Below are positions 18,810 to 27,795 of a DNA stretch of 50,505 nt, in pieces (the first letter of the stretch is position 1; each line of letters opens with the position of its first letter). The stretch covers positions 1-50,505 of the forward strand of contig SXSC01000009.1 of the NCBI GenBank assembly GCA_005792355.1. Direction: 5' to 3'. The notes below the pieces were generated by a model, which worked only from the letters and a program-made list of their open reading frames with translations, was not told the DNA's origin and made no database searches. Position numbers and translations under genes: made by a program. Source of the DNA: Opitutaceae bacterium (lineage in GTDB: Bacteria > Verrucomicrobiota > Verrucomicrobiia > Opitutales > Opitutaceae).

Positions 18810-19697
18810 ATGAGCGTCATCTCGATTTTCGCTCCCGCCAAGTTGAATCTCTTCCTGGCCGTCACCGGTCGGCGGGCGGATGGGTTTCACGATCTGGTCT
18901 CCGTCGCAGTGACGTTGGATTTTGGCGATACGCTGCGGGCGGAACCGAGTGCGGCGACGTCACTGCGTTGCGGAGATCCGGATGTTCCCTGCGACGGGAC
19001 GAATTTGGTGTTGAAGGCGGCGCGGGCGTTTTCCGACGCGACGGGATGGTCGGGGAACGTCGCCTTCGAGCTGGAGAAATCCATCCCGCTCGGAGCGGGA
19101 CTGGGTGGTGGGAGCAGCGACGCGGTCGCGGCGCTGCGGGCGCTGAACCGCCTGGTCGAACCGGCCCGGGCACTGTCGCCGGCCGGGATCGCGGCGCTGG
19201 CCGCCGAACTGGGCTCGGATTGCCCGCTCTTTCTGCATGCCGGGCCGGTGGTGATGCGAGGTCGCGGCGAGCGGGTCGAGTTGCTGGCACCCGGGGCCGG
19301 GCACCGGCTGACCGGCCGGCGGGTGCTGGTGTTCAAACCCGGTTTCGGCATCTCGACGCCCTGGGCGTATGGACGACTCGCCGCGGCGGCGCCACACAGC
19401 TACCTGCCTCCCGCCGAAGCCGAGGCGTGGCTGGCGGCATGGAGCGATGACCCGACGGCTCCGGCGGAAGCGCTGCTGAGGAATAACATGGAACCGCCGG
19501 CCTGGGCAAAATTCGTCGCGCTGCCCGTGCTGGTGGAGCGGTTGCGGGTGGAGTTTGGGCTTGAAAGCCGGATGAGCGGGAGCGGCAGCGCATGTTTTGC
19601 GTTGTTGCGGGACGAGACGGATACCCACCGGGTCGTCGCCACGATCCGGGAGGCCTGGGGTCAGTCGGCCTTCGTGGTTGAGACGCGGATCGGATAG
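18810..19697 (+). CDS. ispE: 4-diphosphocytidyl-2-C-methyl-D-erythritol kinase
   Basis: GHMP-family kinase of the MEP pathway, 295 residues. Substrate lysine in FAPAKLNLFLAV (Lys11), GRRADGFHDL, the ATP-binding glycine loop IPLGAGLGGGSSDAVAAL (92-109), and the C-terminal MSGSGSACFAL. Divergent from pyrF across 98 bases. With ispD and ispF nearby, three consecutive MEP-pathway functions are clustered though not co-directional. Confidence 0.96.
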   Translation: MSVISIFAPAKLNLFLAVTGRRADGFHDLVSVAVTLDFGDTLRAEPSAATSLRCGDPDVPCDGTNLVLKAARAFSDATGWSGNVAFELEKSIPLGAGLGGGSSDAVAALRALNRLVEPARALSPAGIAALAAELGSDCPLFLHAGPVVMRGRGERVELLAPGAGHRLTGRRVLVFKPGFGISTPWAYGRLAAAAPHSYLPPAEAEAWLAAWSDDPTAPAEALLRNNMEPPAWAKFVALPVLVERLRVEFGLESRMSGSGSACFALLRDETDTHRVVATIREAWGQSAFVVETRIG

Positions 19698-19767
19698 ATC
19701 CGAATTGACCCGGTTAGCGGGTGGCGCGTTATCGTCAGGGCGCAGACCGTTTCGCCCCATTGCCCGC

Positions 19768-21543
19768 ATGCCATACAGAATGGACCCGTCCTCAAAAAAC
19801 GAATTCACCGTACAAGGCATCGCCGCCTCGGAAGGGATCGCGTACGGCCAGGTTTTTGTCTACCTGCAGAGCGACGTCGAGGTGCCGAGCTACCAGGTGG
19901 AGCCAGGGAAACGCGTCGACGAGATCGCGCGTTTCGATCGCGCCTTGGTTTTGACGCGGCAGCAGGTCGCGAAGATCAAGAGTGAAGTCGAAAAGAACAT
20001 CGGGGCGGAGGAAGCCGCGATCTTCGATGCCCACCTGATGGTGCTGGAAGATGAGGCGCTGATCGGTGAGACGATCCGCGAATTCGAGTCAACCGGCCGC
20101 AACATGGAGACGTGTTTCCACCAGGTCTCGTCGCGGTACGTGCAGGCCTTCGCGGAGATTGATGACGAGTACCTGCGGGAGCGGGCCGGCGACCTGCGCG
20201 ACGTGGCGCAGCGGGTGTTGCAGAATTTGCTCGGTCAGGCCGAGAATTCACTCAAACGGCTCGCCGAACAGCGCGTGGTCGCGGCGAATGACATCACCCC
20301 GTCCGAATGCGCCTCCCTCGATCGTTCGGGGGCGCTGGCGATCGTCACCGATTCGGGCAGCAAGACCAGCCACGCCGTCATCGTCGCGCGCTCGATGAAG
20401 ATTCCGGCGGTGGTGGGGGTGCGCGACCTGACCCGGCGGGTGACCGACGGGAGTTGGGTCATCGTCGACGGTTACGACGGAGTGGTGATTGTGAATCCGT
20501 CGGAAAGCACCCTGTTCCGTTACGGGAAGATTCAGGAGCGGAAGAAGTCGTTCGAGGCGAGGCTGCTGGAGAACAACCAACTGCCGGCGGTGACGCTTGA
20601 CGGCGTGGGTGTGACGTTGATGGCCAACATTGAGAAAGCCACCGAGGCGACCCGGGCGAAGAACTTTCTTGCCCAAGGCATCGGTCTCTATCGGACGGAG
20701 TTCTTGTTTCTCAATTCCGCGAGCATCCCGACCGAGCAGGAACAGTTCCTGGCGTACAAGGAGGTGGTCGAGCTGATGGCGCCGCTGCCGGTCGTCATTC
20801 GCACGCTGGATCTGGGCGGCGACAAGCCGCTGGCGGGCAAGGCGGACTTGTTTCCGAAGGAGAATAATCCGTTCATGGGCTTCCGGGCGATCCGCTGGTG
20901 CCTCGAACATCAGGATATCTTCAAGGACCAACTGCGGGCCATTTTGATGGCCAGCCACTTTGGCAAGGTGGATCTCATGTATCCGATGATCAGTGGCGTC
21001 GGGGAACTCGCGCGGGCGAACGCCGTGCTGGAGGAATGCCGGCAGGAGCTGCAGGCGAAGGGCGTGCCGTTCGACGTGGACATGCCGGTCGGCGCGATGA
21101 TTGAAATTCCCAGCGCCGCGGCGACCGCGGACTTGCTGGCCAAACATTGTGCGTTTTTCAGCATCGGGACCAACGATCTCATCCAGTACATGCTGGCGAT
21201 CGATCGGGTGAATGAACGCATCGCCCACCTCTACGAGCCGACCCACCCGGCCATCGTGCGCACGTTGCAGAAAATCGTGGAGGAGGCGCACCAACGGAAA
21301 CTGCGGGTCAGCGTATGTGGCGAGATGGCCGGTGACCCGGTGTTCGCGCCGCTGCTGCTCGGTCTCGGGGTCGACTGCCTGAGCATGTCTCCGGCGTGGT
21401 TGCCGGCGGTCAAGTACCTCATCCGGGCGACGACGATGAGCGATGCCCGGGCGCTGGCGGCCGAGGCCCTGGCGTTGGAATCGGCGTCGGAGATCTATGC
21501 CCGCTGCGAGGCGTTTTACCGGGCGCGGGTGAAAATCGACTGA
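19768..21543 (+). CDS. ptsI: Phosphoenolpyruvate-protein phosphotransferase (PTS enzyme I)
   Basis: Transfers phosphate from PEP to HPr, the first step of the sugar phosphotransferase system or its regulatory variants. The ATG at 19768 gives 591 residues; 19780 is an alternative. The phosphorylated histidine is His202 in SGSKTSHAVIVAR; the PEP-binding LYRTEFLFLN, RTLDLGGDKPL, NPFMGFRAIRW and the catalytic cysteine in VSVCGEMAGDP are present. Neither ptsH nor an EII gene is in the window. Confidence 0.95.
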   Translation: MPYRMDPSSKNEFTVQGIAASEGIAYGQVFVYLQSDVEVPSYQVEPGKRVDEIARFDRALVLTRQQVAKIKSEVEKNIGAEEAAIFDAHLMVLEDEALIGETIREFESTGRNMETCFHQVSSRYVQAFAEIDDEYLRERAGDLRDVAQRVLQNLLGQAENSLKRLAEQRVVAANDITPSECASLDRSGALAIVTDSGSKTSHAVIVARSMKIPAVVGVRDLTRRVTDGSWVIVDGYDGVVIVNPSESTLFRYGKIQERKKSFEARLLENNQLPAVTLDGVGVTLMANIEKATEATRAKNFLAQGIGLYRTEFLFLNSASIPTEQEQFLAYKEVVELMAPLPVVIRTLDLGGDKPLAGKADLFPKENNPFMGFRAIRWCLEHQDIFKDQLRAILMASHFGKVDLMYPMISGVGELARANAVLEECRQELQAKGVPFDVDMPVGAMIEIPSAAATADLLAKHCAFFSIGTNDLIQYMLAIDRVNERIAHLYEPTHPAIVRTLQKIVEEAHQRKLRVSVCGEMAGDPVFAPLLLGLGVDCLSMSPAWLPAVKYLIRATTMSDARALAAEALALESASEIYARCEAFYRARVKID

Positions 21544-21631
21544 GTGATCGCCCACCCGGCCCGGCCAGCCTGCCGATTCCGCCAGTTGCGAAATCCGCCC
21601 AGGCACATATAGAAAGAATGACTTTTTTCGA

Positions 21632-22285
21632 ATGCAACGTGGACTGCGCAATTCTCGACGTCTGACCTGGCTCGCCGCCGGGGCCGCGGCGCTGCTGCTG
21701 GCGGGCTGCAACAACATCTTTGTCCCGAAGCACAAGGTGCTGGTCGATTCGATCAGCGCCCCGGGAGCCATGCTGAAACCGTCGGGGGTGTCATATCGCC
21801 TCCTCGCGAAGAAATCGATGGTGAGCAACGCGCAGGTGCAGGTCCCGGTGATCAAGGCCTGCGTCGATGCGGCTCTGGCGAGCAAGGGGATGTACGAACC
21901 GCCGGCGAATGTCGCCCCTGACCTGTTTATCGAGATCGGCTACGGGGTCGACGCCACGCCACGGGTCGATGCCGCCTCGCGCGAGACGTTCCTGCAGATG
22001 TCGGCCCGGGCCAATCCCGACAAGTCGCTCGATCGGGGCACGGGACCCGAAATGTGGGACGTGCGCGTGTCGGTGCTCGGAATTGCCGGCCGGATGGAAA
22101 CGGCGATGCCGCTGCTCTGTGCGATTGCCGCGGACTATATTGGCACCGACACCAAGTTGGAGACGAAGATCGAGATTCCCCAGAACTCGCCCGCCATCAC
22201 CGCGGTCCGCGAATCGGCGATCAAGATTTTGGAAGGCCCGGCCCCGGCCGCAACGGCGGCGGCCAAACCGGCCACCACCAGGTAG
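21632..22285 (+). CDS. Lipoprotein of unknown function
   Basis: A 217-residue protein with a clear lipoprotein signal: positively charged RGLRNSRRLTW, hydrophobic LAAGAAALLLAGC with the lipobox LAGC. The mature part contains VSYRLLAKKSMVSNAQVQVPVIKACVDAALASKGMYE and a strand-rich middle, a pattern like DUF4136-type periplasmic lipoproteins. The C-terminus is Ala/Pro-rich. It follows ptsI by 88 bases on the same strand; no functional link is evident. The 3' side carries an intergenic repeat. Confidence 0.75.
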   Translation: MQRGLRNSRRLTWLAAGAAALLLAGCNNIFVPKHKVLVDSISAPGAMLKPSGVSYRLLAKKSMVSNAQVQVPVIKACVDAALASKGMYEPPANVAPDLFIEIGYGVDATPRVDAASRETFLQMSARANPDKSLDRGTGPEMWDVRVSVLGIAGRMETAMPLLCAIAADYIGTDTKLETKIEIPQNSPAITAVRESAIKILEGPAPAATAAAKPATTR

Positions 22286-22318
22286 CGACGGAGGCTCGCC
22301 CGGAACGATTCAAGGCAG

Positions 22319-22415
22319 GGTGGAGCCCGATCTCCGTATCGCGCTGATTGGCGAGCGTACGTTGCAAAACCCGATGAGGACATCGGGTTCCACCTTTCAT
22401 TGTTTTCGCCTTCAG
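22319..22415. repeat. Intergenic repeat family A, copy 1
   Basis: Roughly 97 bases, matched in inverted orientation at 42101-42198. Shared blocks are GAGCGTACG, a perfect 9-bp hairpin AACCCGATG-AGGA-CATCGGGTT (22368-22389) and GTTTTCGCYTTCAG. Lies between the lipoprotein gene and the convergent ribbon-helix-helix gene. Confidence 0.7.
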
Positions 22416-22464
22416 TGGTGGAATACACTCCCACTGAATTCATGCGGCCCGGGCAGGCGAAAAC

Positions 22465-22737
22465 CTACTGCAGGTACTTGCTTGGCTCCGGCTCGTCGTC
22501 CGCCTTGCCCTCGTAGGCGTGCACCGAACAGGCCGAATCCGCCCAGAGCGGCAGGTTCTGCGTATGCGATTCCCACGTCTCCAGGATTTCCTTGCGCACG
22601 GCGGGATCGCGGGCCGCCAGCATCAGGCGGTTCAGGGCGGCATACAACACCGCCTCGGGTTTCGTGCCCGCGGCCTCGGCAAACCGCGCGACGGCATCGG
22701 ACTCCGCCGCATCCAGATGTAATTTGATTGCTGCCAT
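22465..22737 (-). CDS. Ribbon-helix-helix (CopG-like) small protein
   Basis: A 90-residue protein. The start at 22737 is fixed by a strong Shine-Dalgarno sequence, one of the few in the window. The first 40 residues fit a ribbon-helix-helix fold: short strand IKLHLD, helix DAVARFAEAAG, turn, helix PEAVLYAALNRLM. The C-terminal half is acidic with no known domain. It is divergent from the 11-haem cytochrome gene across 211 bases, so it is a candidate regulator of that gene, which is inference from position. Confidence 0.7.
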   Translation of the reverse strand: MAAIKLHLDAAESDAVARFAEAAGTKPEAVLYAALNRLMLAARDPAVRKEILETWESHTQNLPLWADSACSVHAYEGKADDEPEPSKYLQ

Positions 22738-22742
22738 GGCTT

Positions 22743-22750
22743 TCTCCTTT
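22743..22750 (-). promoter_or_regulatory. Ribosome binding site of the RHH gene
   Basis: AAAGGAGA on the minus strand, five bases before the ATG at 22737. It decides this start over longer in-frame openings and stands out because most genes here lack such a site. Confidence 0.8.
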
Positions 22751-22948
22751 GGGTTTTTTCCAGGGGGCCGCAGCACCCCCGGGGTTTGTAGCCTCGACGA
22801 TAATCCCACTCCGCGCGGGCGTCCGCGCATTCCTTGACGAATGCTGGGCACCCATTGGCCCGCCGCAGGGGGGGGCCTCGCCAAGGCGCGCGCACGAACC
22901 GTCAACCGCTGCGTAGTGCTCGCACGCCGTTTTCCCCATACTGGCAGC

Positions 22949-25117
22949 ATGAGCGCGATGCCGTCTCGTTTCCTCCGGACAGTCTGGTACCAACTGCCGC
23001 TCCTGGTGGTTGCTTTTTCTGGCAGCCGCGCGGCTGAACCCGCCAGCCCACCGCCGGCGACCGCCAAGCCGCCCATCGTCGCGAACAAGGACTGCATGGA
23101 TTGCCATGAGGCGGAATTCAAACCGCGCAAGAAGGGCCTGGCCCCGGAATGGATCGGCGTGCGGCCCGAAGTGTTCGCCAAGTCCGTCCACGGAAAAACG
23201 AACTGCGTCGATTGTCACAGCGACATCAAGGAAGCGGAACACCCCACCAAGCTCAAACCGGCGCAATGCGCGCCCTGCCACGAAAAAGCGACCGCGCAGT
23301 TCGCCACCAGCATCCATGGCATGAGTCACAAGATGGGCGCCTCCGACGCCGCCTCGTGCACCAGCTGCCACGGCACACACGACATGGCGCCGGTGAAGCA
23401 GGCCGATTCACCGGTCTTCAAATTCAATCTGCCCAAGACCTGCGGCACCTGCCACGACGACACGAAACTCACCAAGGATTACCGCATCGGCCAGGAAAAG
23501 GCCGCGGGGCACTACCTCGACAGCATTCACGGGCGGGCGCTCGTGAAGATGGGTCTCGTGGTCGCACCGTCCTGCAACGACTGCCACGGTGTCCACGACA
23601 TCAAGCGAAGCGTCGACAAGGATTCGCGGTCCAACCACGCCAACATCGCCAAGGCCTGCGGCACCTGTCACGTGGGCATCGAGGACACCTACAAGGAGAG
23701 CATTCACGGGCAAATCCTGGCGAAGGGAGATCAGAAGGGGCCGGTCTGCACCGACTGTCACAGCGCGCATGACATCGAAAAACCCGCCACGGCGCACTTC
23801 AAAGGCCTGAGCGATCAGAGTTGCGGCAAGTGCCACCAGGATCGACTCGAGCACTATCGCGAGACCTACCACGGGAAGGCCATGGCGCTCGGCCAGCCCA
23901 ACGTCGCCTCGGACGTCGCCGCCTGCTTCGACTGCCACGGCCACCACGATGTGTTCAAGGTGAGCGACAAACGCTCGCGGCTGCACAAGGACAAGATCGT
24001 CGGCACCTGCGCGCAATGCCATCCCGGCATCAATGCGAAATTCACCGAATATCAGCCGCACGCCAATCCGCTCGACAAGGTGAACTACCCGGTCCTGAAC
24101 AAGGTCTTCTGGTTCATGACCACGCTGCTGGTCAGCGTATTTGGTTTCTTTGGACTGCACACGGCGTTCTGGCTCTTCCGCTCGATCTACCTGTACCTGC
24201 ACGACACGAAGTCGTTCCGCGCCGCCGTGATTCAGGCGCACGTCGATGACGACGTCTTCACGCGGTTCACGCCGTTCGAGCGCTTCCTGCACATGATGAT
24301 GGTCACGAGCTTCCTCGCGCTCGTCATCACCGGCATGCCGCTCAAGTTCTACTACACCGACTGGGCGAAGACGATGTTCCATCTGCTCGGCAACGCCGAG
24401 GTCGCCCGCACGCTGCATCACTATGCGGCCGTCGTGACGTTCGCCTATTTTGTCCTCCATCTCGGAAGCTTGGTGAACAGTTTCTGGAAGCAACGCGGTT
24501 CAGTGCGCGATCCGGTGACCCGCAAGATCACCTGGCGGCGCCTGCTCGGCATCGTTTTCCACCCTGATTCGATGGTGCCCTCGCTGCAGGACTGGCGTGA
24601 CTTCATCGCCCATCAAAAGTGGTTCTTCGGCAAGGGGCCGCGTCCGCAATTTGACCGCTGGACGTATTGGGAGCGTTTCGACTACTTCGCGGTGTTCTGG
24701 GGCGTGGCGATCATCGGCTTCTCGGGGTTGATCCTGTGGTTCCCGAAATTCTTCACCCTCTTCATGCCGGGCTGGATTATCAACGTCGCCATGGTGGTTC
24801 ACTCCGACGAGGCGCTGCTCGCCGCCGGCTTCATCTTCTCGTTCCATTTCTTCAACACCCATTTCCGGATCGAGAAGTTCCCGATGGACACCGTCATCTT
24901 CTCCGGGCGCATTTCGAAAACCGAGATGCTGCACGAACGGAAGCGCTGGTACGATCGCCTGCTCGCCTCCGGGCGCATCGACATCTACCGCATCAAGGCC
25001 GACGACTGGGAGGGTCGGAAGAACATCGCCAAGGCCTTTGGCTTTATCTTCTTCGGCACCGGCCTGATCCTTCTCGTCCTGATTGTGTACGCGATGGTCT
25101 CGCGGCTCGGGCATTGA
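22949..25117 (+). CDS. 11-haem c-type cytochrome fused to b-type membrane domain (CbcL-like)
   Basis: A 722-residue predicted quinol:cytochrome oxidoreductase. After a signal peptide (about 1-29) come eleven CXXCH motifs between residues 49 and 358 (CMDCH, CVDCH, CAPCH, CTSCH, CGTCH, CNDCH, CGTCH, CTDCH, CGKCH, CFDCH, CAQCH), with repeated SIHG spacers. Residues about 388-715 form a membrane domain of the cytochrome b561/HydC-FdnI kind, with histidines in helices (FERFLHMMMV, LHHYAAVVTF, VVHSDEALLAAGFIFSFHFFNTHF). Known c-b fusions of this type, such as Geobacter CbcL (nine haems), pass electrons from menaquinol to periplasmic cytochromes. The haem domain should be periplasmic. Convergent with the paralogous 13-haem gene. 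Confidence 0.88.
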   Translation: MSAMPSRFLRTVWYQLPLLVVAFSGSRAAEPASPPPATAKPPIVANKDCMDCHEAEFKPRKKGLAPEWIGVRPEVFAKSVHGKTNCVDCHSDIKEAEHPTKLKPAQCAPCHEKATAQFATSIHGMSHKMGASDAASCTSCHGTHDMAPVKQADSPVFKFNLPKTCGTCHDDTKLTKDYRIGQEKAAGHYLDSIHGRALVKMGLVVAPSCNDCHGVHDIKRSVDKDSRSNHANIAKACGTCHVGIEDTYKESIHGQILAKGDQKGPVCTDCHSAHDIEKPATAHFKGLSDQSCGKCHQDRLEHYRETYHGKAMALGQPNVASDVAACFDCHGHHDVFKVSDKRSRLHKDKIVGTCAQCHPGINAKFTEYQPHANPLDKVNYPVLNKVFWFMTTLLVSVFGFFGLHTAFWLFRSIYLYLHDTKSFRAAVIQAHVDDDVFTRFTPFERFLHMMMVTSFLALVITGMPLKFYYTDWAKTMFHLLGNAEVARTLHHYAAVVTFAYFVLHLGSLVNSFWKQRGSVRDPVTRKITWRRLLGIVFHPDSMVPSLQDWRDFIAHQKWFFGKGPRPQFDRWTYWERFDYFAVFWGVAIIGFSGLILWFPKFFTLFMPGWIINVAMVVHSDEALLAAGFIFSFHFFNTHFRIEKFPMDTVIFSGRISKTEMLHERKRWYDRLLASGRIDIYRIKADDWEGRKNIAKAFGFIFFGTGLILLVLIVYAMVSRLGH

Positions 25118-25199
25118 GGTCGATCCCGCGGGAACCCGCTCACTGACGCACGGGTGTCGTTCGCCGACACCCGCGGGGCCCGCCGGATCGGCCGCCCGA

Positions 25200-25226
25200 A
25201 ACATGTAACGTAATACGTTACATGTT
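25200..25226. repeat. Perfect 27-base palindrome
   Basis: Arms AACATGTAACGTA and TACGTTACATGTT around a single central A. AT-rich compared with the surroundings, without a following T run. It looks like an operator-type dyad but sits 83 bases after the 3' end of one gene and 275 bases beyond the 3' end of the other, where a promoter is not expected. Confidence 0.9.
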
Positions 25227-25366
25227 CCGTGGCGCGGTCAGGTGCATCCCAGGTCCAAAAACGGTCGCAACGGAGTGAGCGGGGATCGCTGTGGGAGGCT
25301 CAAACCGAATCTGCCTTCAGTTATCGAGGTCTCGCTCCCGTATGCGACGATTTTCGGAATGCATCA

Positions 25367-25444
25367 ATCGTTCTCGTTCCTCGTCCTCTTTCTCGTTCTC
25401 TCAATCCCGGGAGAACGAGGAACGATTACGAGAACGAGTACGAT
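25367..25444. repeat. Imperfect inverted repeat of CGTTCTCG/CGAGAACG units
   Basis: Left arm 25367-25400 and right arm 25411-25444 pair over the outer 13 bases (one mismatch) and an inner block around TCTCGTTCTC; a 10-base loop separates them. The sequence is composed of degenerate GAACGAG units. Confidence 0.7.
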
Positions 25445-25500
25445 GGAAATGTCGTTGTTCCTTCGATTGCGCTCTCTGACCGCGTGGCGCACTGTCCCGC

Positions 25501-27795
25501 CTACCCGGCGCCCGGGCCGGGCTTCGCGTGGCGAGGCTCGTTCGGCGGGGGTGGCGATCGGTCCGCGGCCTTGAGTCGGGCCAGCTCGGCGGGGTGCTCC
25601 TCGAACATCTCGCGCTCGGACATCCGGCCGGTCAGCCACGCGAGGTTCATCGGATACACATCCGGATTGAAGATCACGAAATAGAAATGCCAGACGATGA
25701 TCGCCAGCGTGGCGAGCACCGCCTCGTAGAAGTGCACCGTGCGCGAAATATCGAAACCCAGTTTGGTGAAGAGGCCCATCGAGGTGTTGTCGAACCACAG
25801 GATCACTCCCGTGACGCCCATGAGCAGGGAGCCCCACATCATCGCCCAATACTCAGCCTTCTCGATATAACTGAAACGCCCGAAGGCTGGCTTCGTCGGC
25901 GCCAGGCCCAGATTGTAACGCAAGACCCGGAACGGATCGATGCAGTCGCGCCAGCGCGGCAACAAATCGAGGAACAGCTGGCGGCCGCGGACCGTAAACG
26001 CGAGATACCAGACGTGCCAGGCGCCGGCGACGAGCATCACCACTCCGGCGACCCGATGAATTCCACTCCGCCACGCAAACGCCCCCGCCCAGAAATTGCG
26101 GATCGCCACCACCCACCACGCCTCCGGATAGCGTAACATGAATCCGGTTACTACGAGGGCGGCAAAGCTGAGCACCAGGGCGGCGTGTTGCAGGCGCTCG
26201 TGCCCGGTCATGCGCACGTAGAGGCGGTGCGCCACGTGCTCCTCCTCGAGCAGCCCCTGCTGGATCGCGAGCTTGCGCCGGATCTTCTTGATGAAATCGA
26301 GCGCGTTGTGGACGACCATGCCGCCCACCACCACGACAATCAAAAGCACGTAGATCGTCGAGATGAGGTAAAGAATTGGATCGCTCCCCCCGACCCCTTC
26401 GGCCGCCTCCGGGCTCACGTGCACTTTGCCAACCGTGAAACGAGTGTTGGCGCCCGGGTGGCACTGCCCGCAGGTCTGCACCAGGTTGTCCTTGTGAATC
26501 GAGGACGTGGGGTCGTTCTGCGACTTGATCGCATGCGAATTATGACAGCTCGCGCAATTGACGACCTCGACGGAACCGCCGCGGACCGCGAGGCCGTGGT
26601 AGCTGTCGGAGAACGTCTGGAAACTGTGCGACGCGATTCCGTACTTCTGGGTAAGCTTGAGCGAGGCGTGACAGTTGCCGCAGACTTGCTGGGCAATATG
26701 TGTCGCATGCACCCGCGACGCCGGATTCTTGTGGGCCAGGATGTCGTGCTCGCCGTGACAGTCCGTGCAGGTCGCCGAGTCCGCATTGCCCTTGCCGAGG
26801 GCAAGGGCGTGCGCGCTCTCCCGGTATTCGCGACCGATGTCCTCGTGGCACTTCACACAAGTGTCGGCCACGTGCAGCTTGTTCATGCGGGCACCGGGGG
26901 ACAGCGCACGATTCATCTCGTGCGCTCCATGGCAATCGACGCAATTGGCGGCCCCGGCCTCGCCCTTGTGCAGGGCCGCGCCGTGCACGCTCTGGTCAAA
27001 CGACTTTACGAACTTCAAACCGCGCAAAACCTGACCGGCCACATTGTCCTTGCCGACATGGCAGGCTTCGCATTGCTGCGTCTGCGCGAGTTTTTGCGCC
27101 AGCGTGGCCCTGGCGGGAGAGTGCGGTGCCACCGCCTGACGGTGACACGTCAGGCAATCCGGGGCGTTTTTTTCCTTCGCGGTGAAGGCCTTGCCGTGGG
27201 CGGACGCGGCAAAATGGTCGCGCGCCGTCTCGTGGCACTTGCCGCACGCCTCGGGCTGCGGGCCGTTGGCAAAGCGAAAGGCGGGCGACTTGACGGCGGC
27301 GGTGTCATGCTTGCCGTGGCAGTCCACGCACGAGGTGTCCTCGCCGGTCGGAATCGGCGCGAGGGCCAGGCGCGGATGGAACGCGTGCTTTTTCTTGCCG
27401 GTGTCCTCGTGGCAGCCGAGGCAGTCGACCGGCACGAGCGGTTTCCGGTGAGGCGTCTTGTCGCCGTCGAACCCCTCGTGGCAGTCGATGCATTCAAGCG
27501 ATTTGTGCGCCGACGCGGCGGGAATCTTCTCGTCCAGGAAGAGGGAGATTTTCTTCCCGTCCCGCTTGAGGAAGAGTTCGGTGTCGCTGTGGCACTCCAG
27601 ACACGCCGCGGTGGAATTGGGCTTCGGCGCGGCGGCGGCAGCCGTGGAAGCGGCCTTTCCGTCCGGAACCGCGGGTTCGGCCGCGATCTCGAGCGGGCAC
27701 GCGATCAACGCGAACACCGGCCAGCATATCCAATTCGTCATCACTGCCGCAAACCGGCGGCACGAAATGAACCTCTCATTCAGCTCTGTAGGCAT
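25501..27795 (-). CDS. 13-haem c-type cytochrome fused to b-type membrane domain (CbcL-like)
   Basis: A 764-residue relative of the 11-haem fusion at 22949. The ATG at 27795 gives a charged n-region and signal peptide; 27741 is an alternative start. Thirteen CXXCH motifs lie between residues 65 and 446 (CLECH, CIDCH, CLGCH, CVDCH, CGKCH, CLTCH, CEACH, CVDCH, CVKCH, CTDCH, CGNCH, CASCH, CGQCH), followed by a b-type membrane domain at about 475-720 with histidines in HERLQHAALVLSFAALVVTGF, GIHRVAGVVMLVAGAWHVWYL and VHFYEAVLATLAIIVWHFYF. The tail is Pro-rich. Predicted role: menaquinol oxidation at the inner membrane and electron delivery to periplasmic cytochromes. Direction and acceptor are inferred. 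Confidence 0.88.
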   Translation of the reverse strand: MPTELNERFISCRRFAAVMTNWICWPVFALIACPLEIAAEPAVPDGKAASTAAAAAPKPNSTAACLECHSDTELFLKRDGKKISLFLDEKIPAASAHKSLECIDCHEGFDGDKTPHRKPLVPVDCLGCHEDTGKKKHAFHPRLALAPIPTGEDTSCVDCHGKHDTAAVKSPAFRFANGPQPEACGKCHETARDHFAASAHGKAFTAKEKNAPDCLTCHRQAVAPHSPARATLAQKLAQTQQCEACHVGKDNVAGQVLRGLKFVKSFDQSVHGAALHKGEAGAANCVDCHGAHEMNRALSPGARMNKLHVADTCVKCHEDIGREYRESAHALALGKGNADSATCTDCHGEHDILAHKNPASRVHATHIAQQVCGNCHASLKLTQKYGIASHSFQTFSDSYHGLAVRGGSVEVVNCASCHNSHAIKSQNDPTSSIHKDNLVQTCGQCHPGANTRFTVGKVHVSPEAAEGVGGSDPILYLISTIYVLLIVVVVGGMVVHNALDFIKKIRRKLAIQQGLLEEEHVAHRLYVRMTGHERLQHAALVLSFAALVVTGFMLRYPEAWWVVAIRNFWAGAFAWRSGIHRVAGVVMLVAGAWHVWYLAFTVRGRQLFLDLLPRWRDCIDPFRVLRYNLGLAPTKPAFGRFSYIEKAEYWAMMWGSLLMGVTGVILWFDNTSMGLFTKLGFDISRTVHFYEAVLATLAIIVWHFYFVIFNPDVYPMNLAWLTGRMSEREMFEEHPAELARLKAADRSPPPPNEPRHAKPGPGAG

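Larger units (their letters stand above)
25118..25500. other. Intergenic region between two convergent cytochrome genes
   Basis: No gene seen. It holds a perfect 27-base palindrome (25200-25226) and an imperfect inverted repeat of GTTCTCG/CGAGAAC units (25367-25444), described separately. No clear poly-T terminator was found for either gene. Confidence 0.7.

Noticed and set aside
22945..22965. A sigma-54-like GG-N10-GC spacing at the 11-haem gene start
   Set aside because: It overlaps the start codon and the equivalent regions of the sister operons do not share it.
25118..25500. CRISPR-like array in the GTTCTCG repeat region
   Set aside because: Units are short, degenerate and inverted, with no regular spacers.
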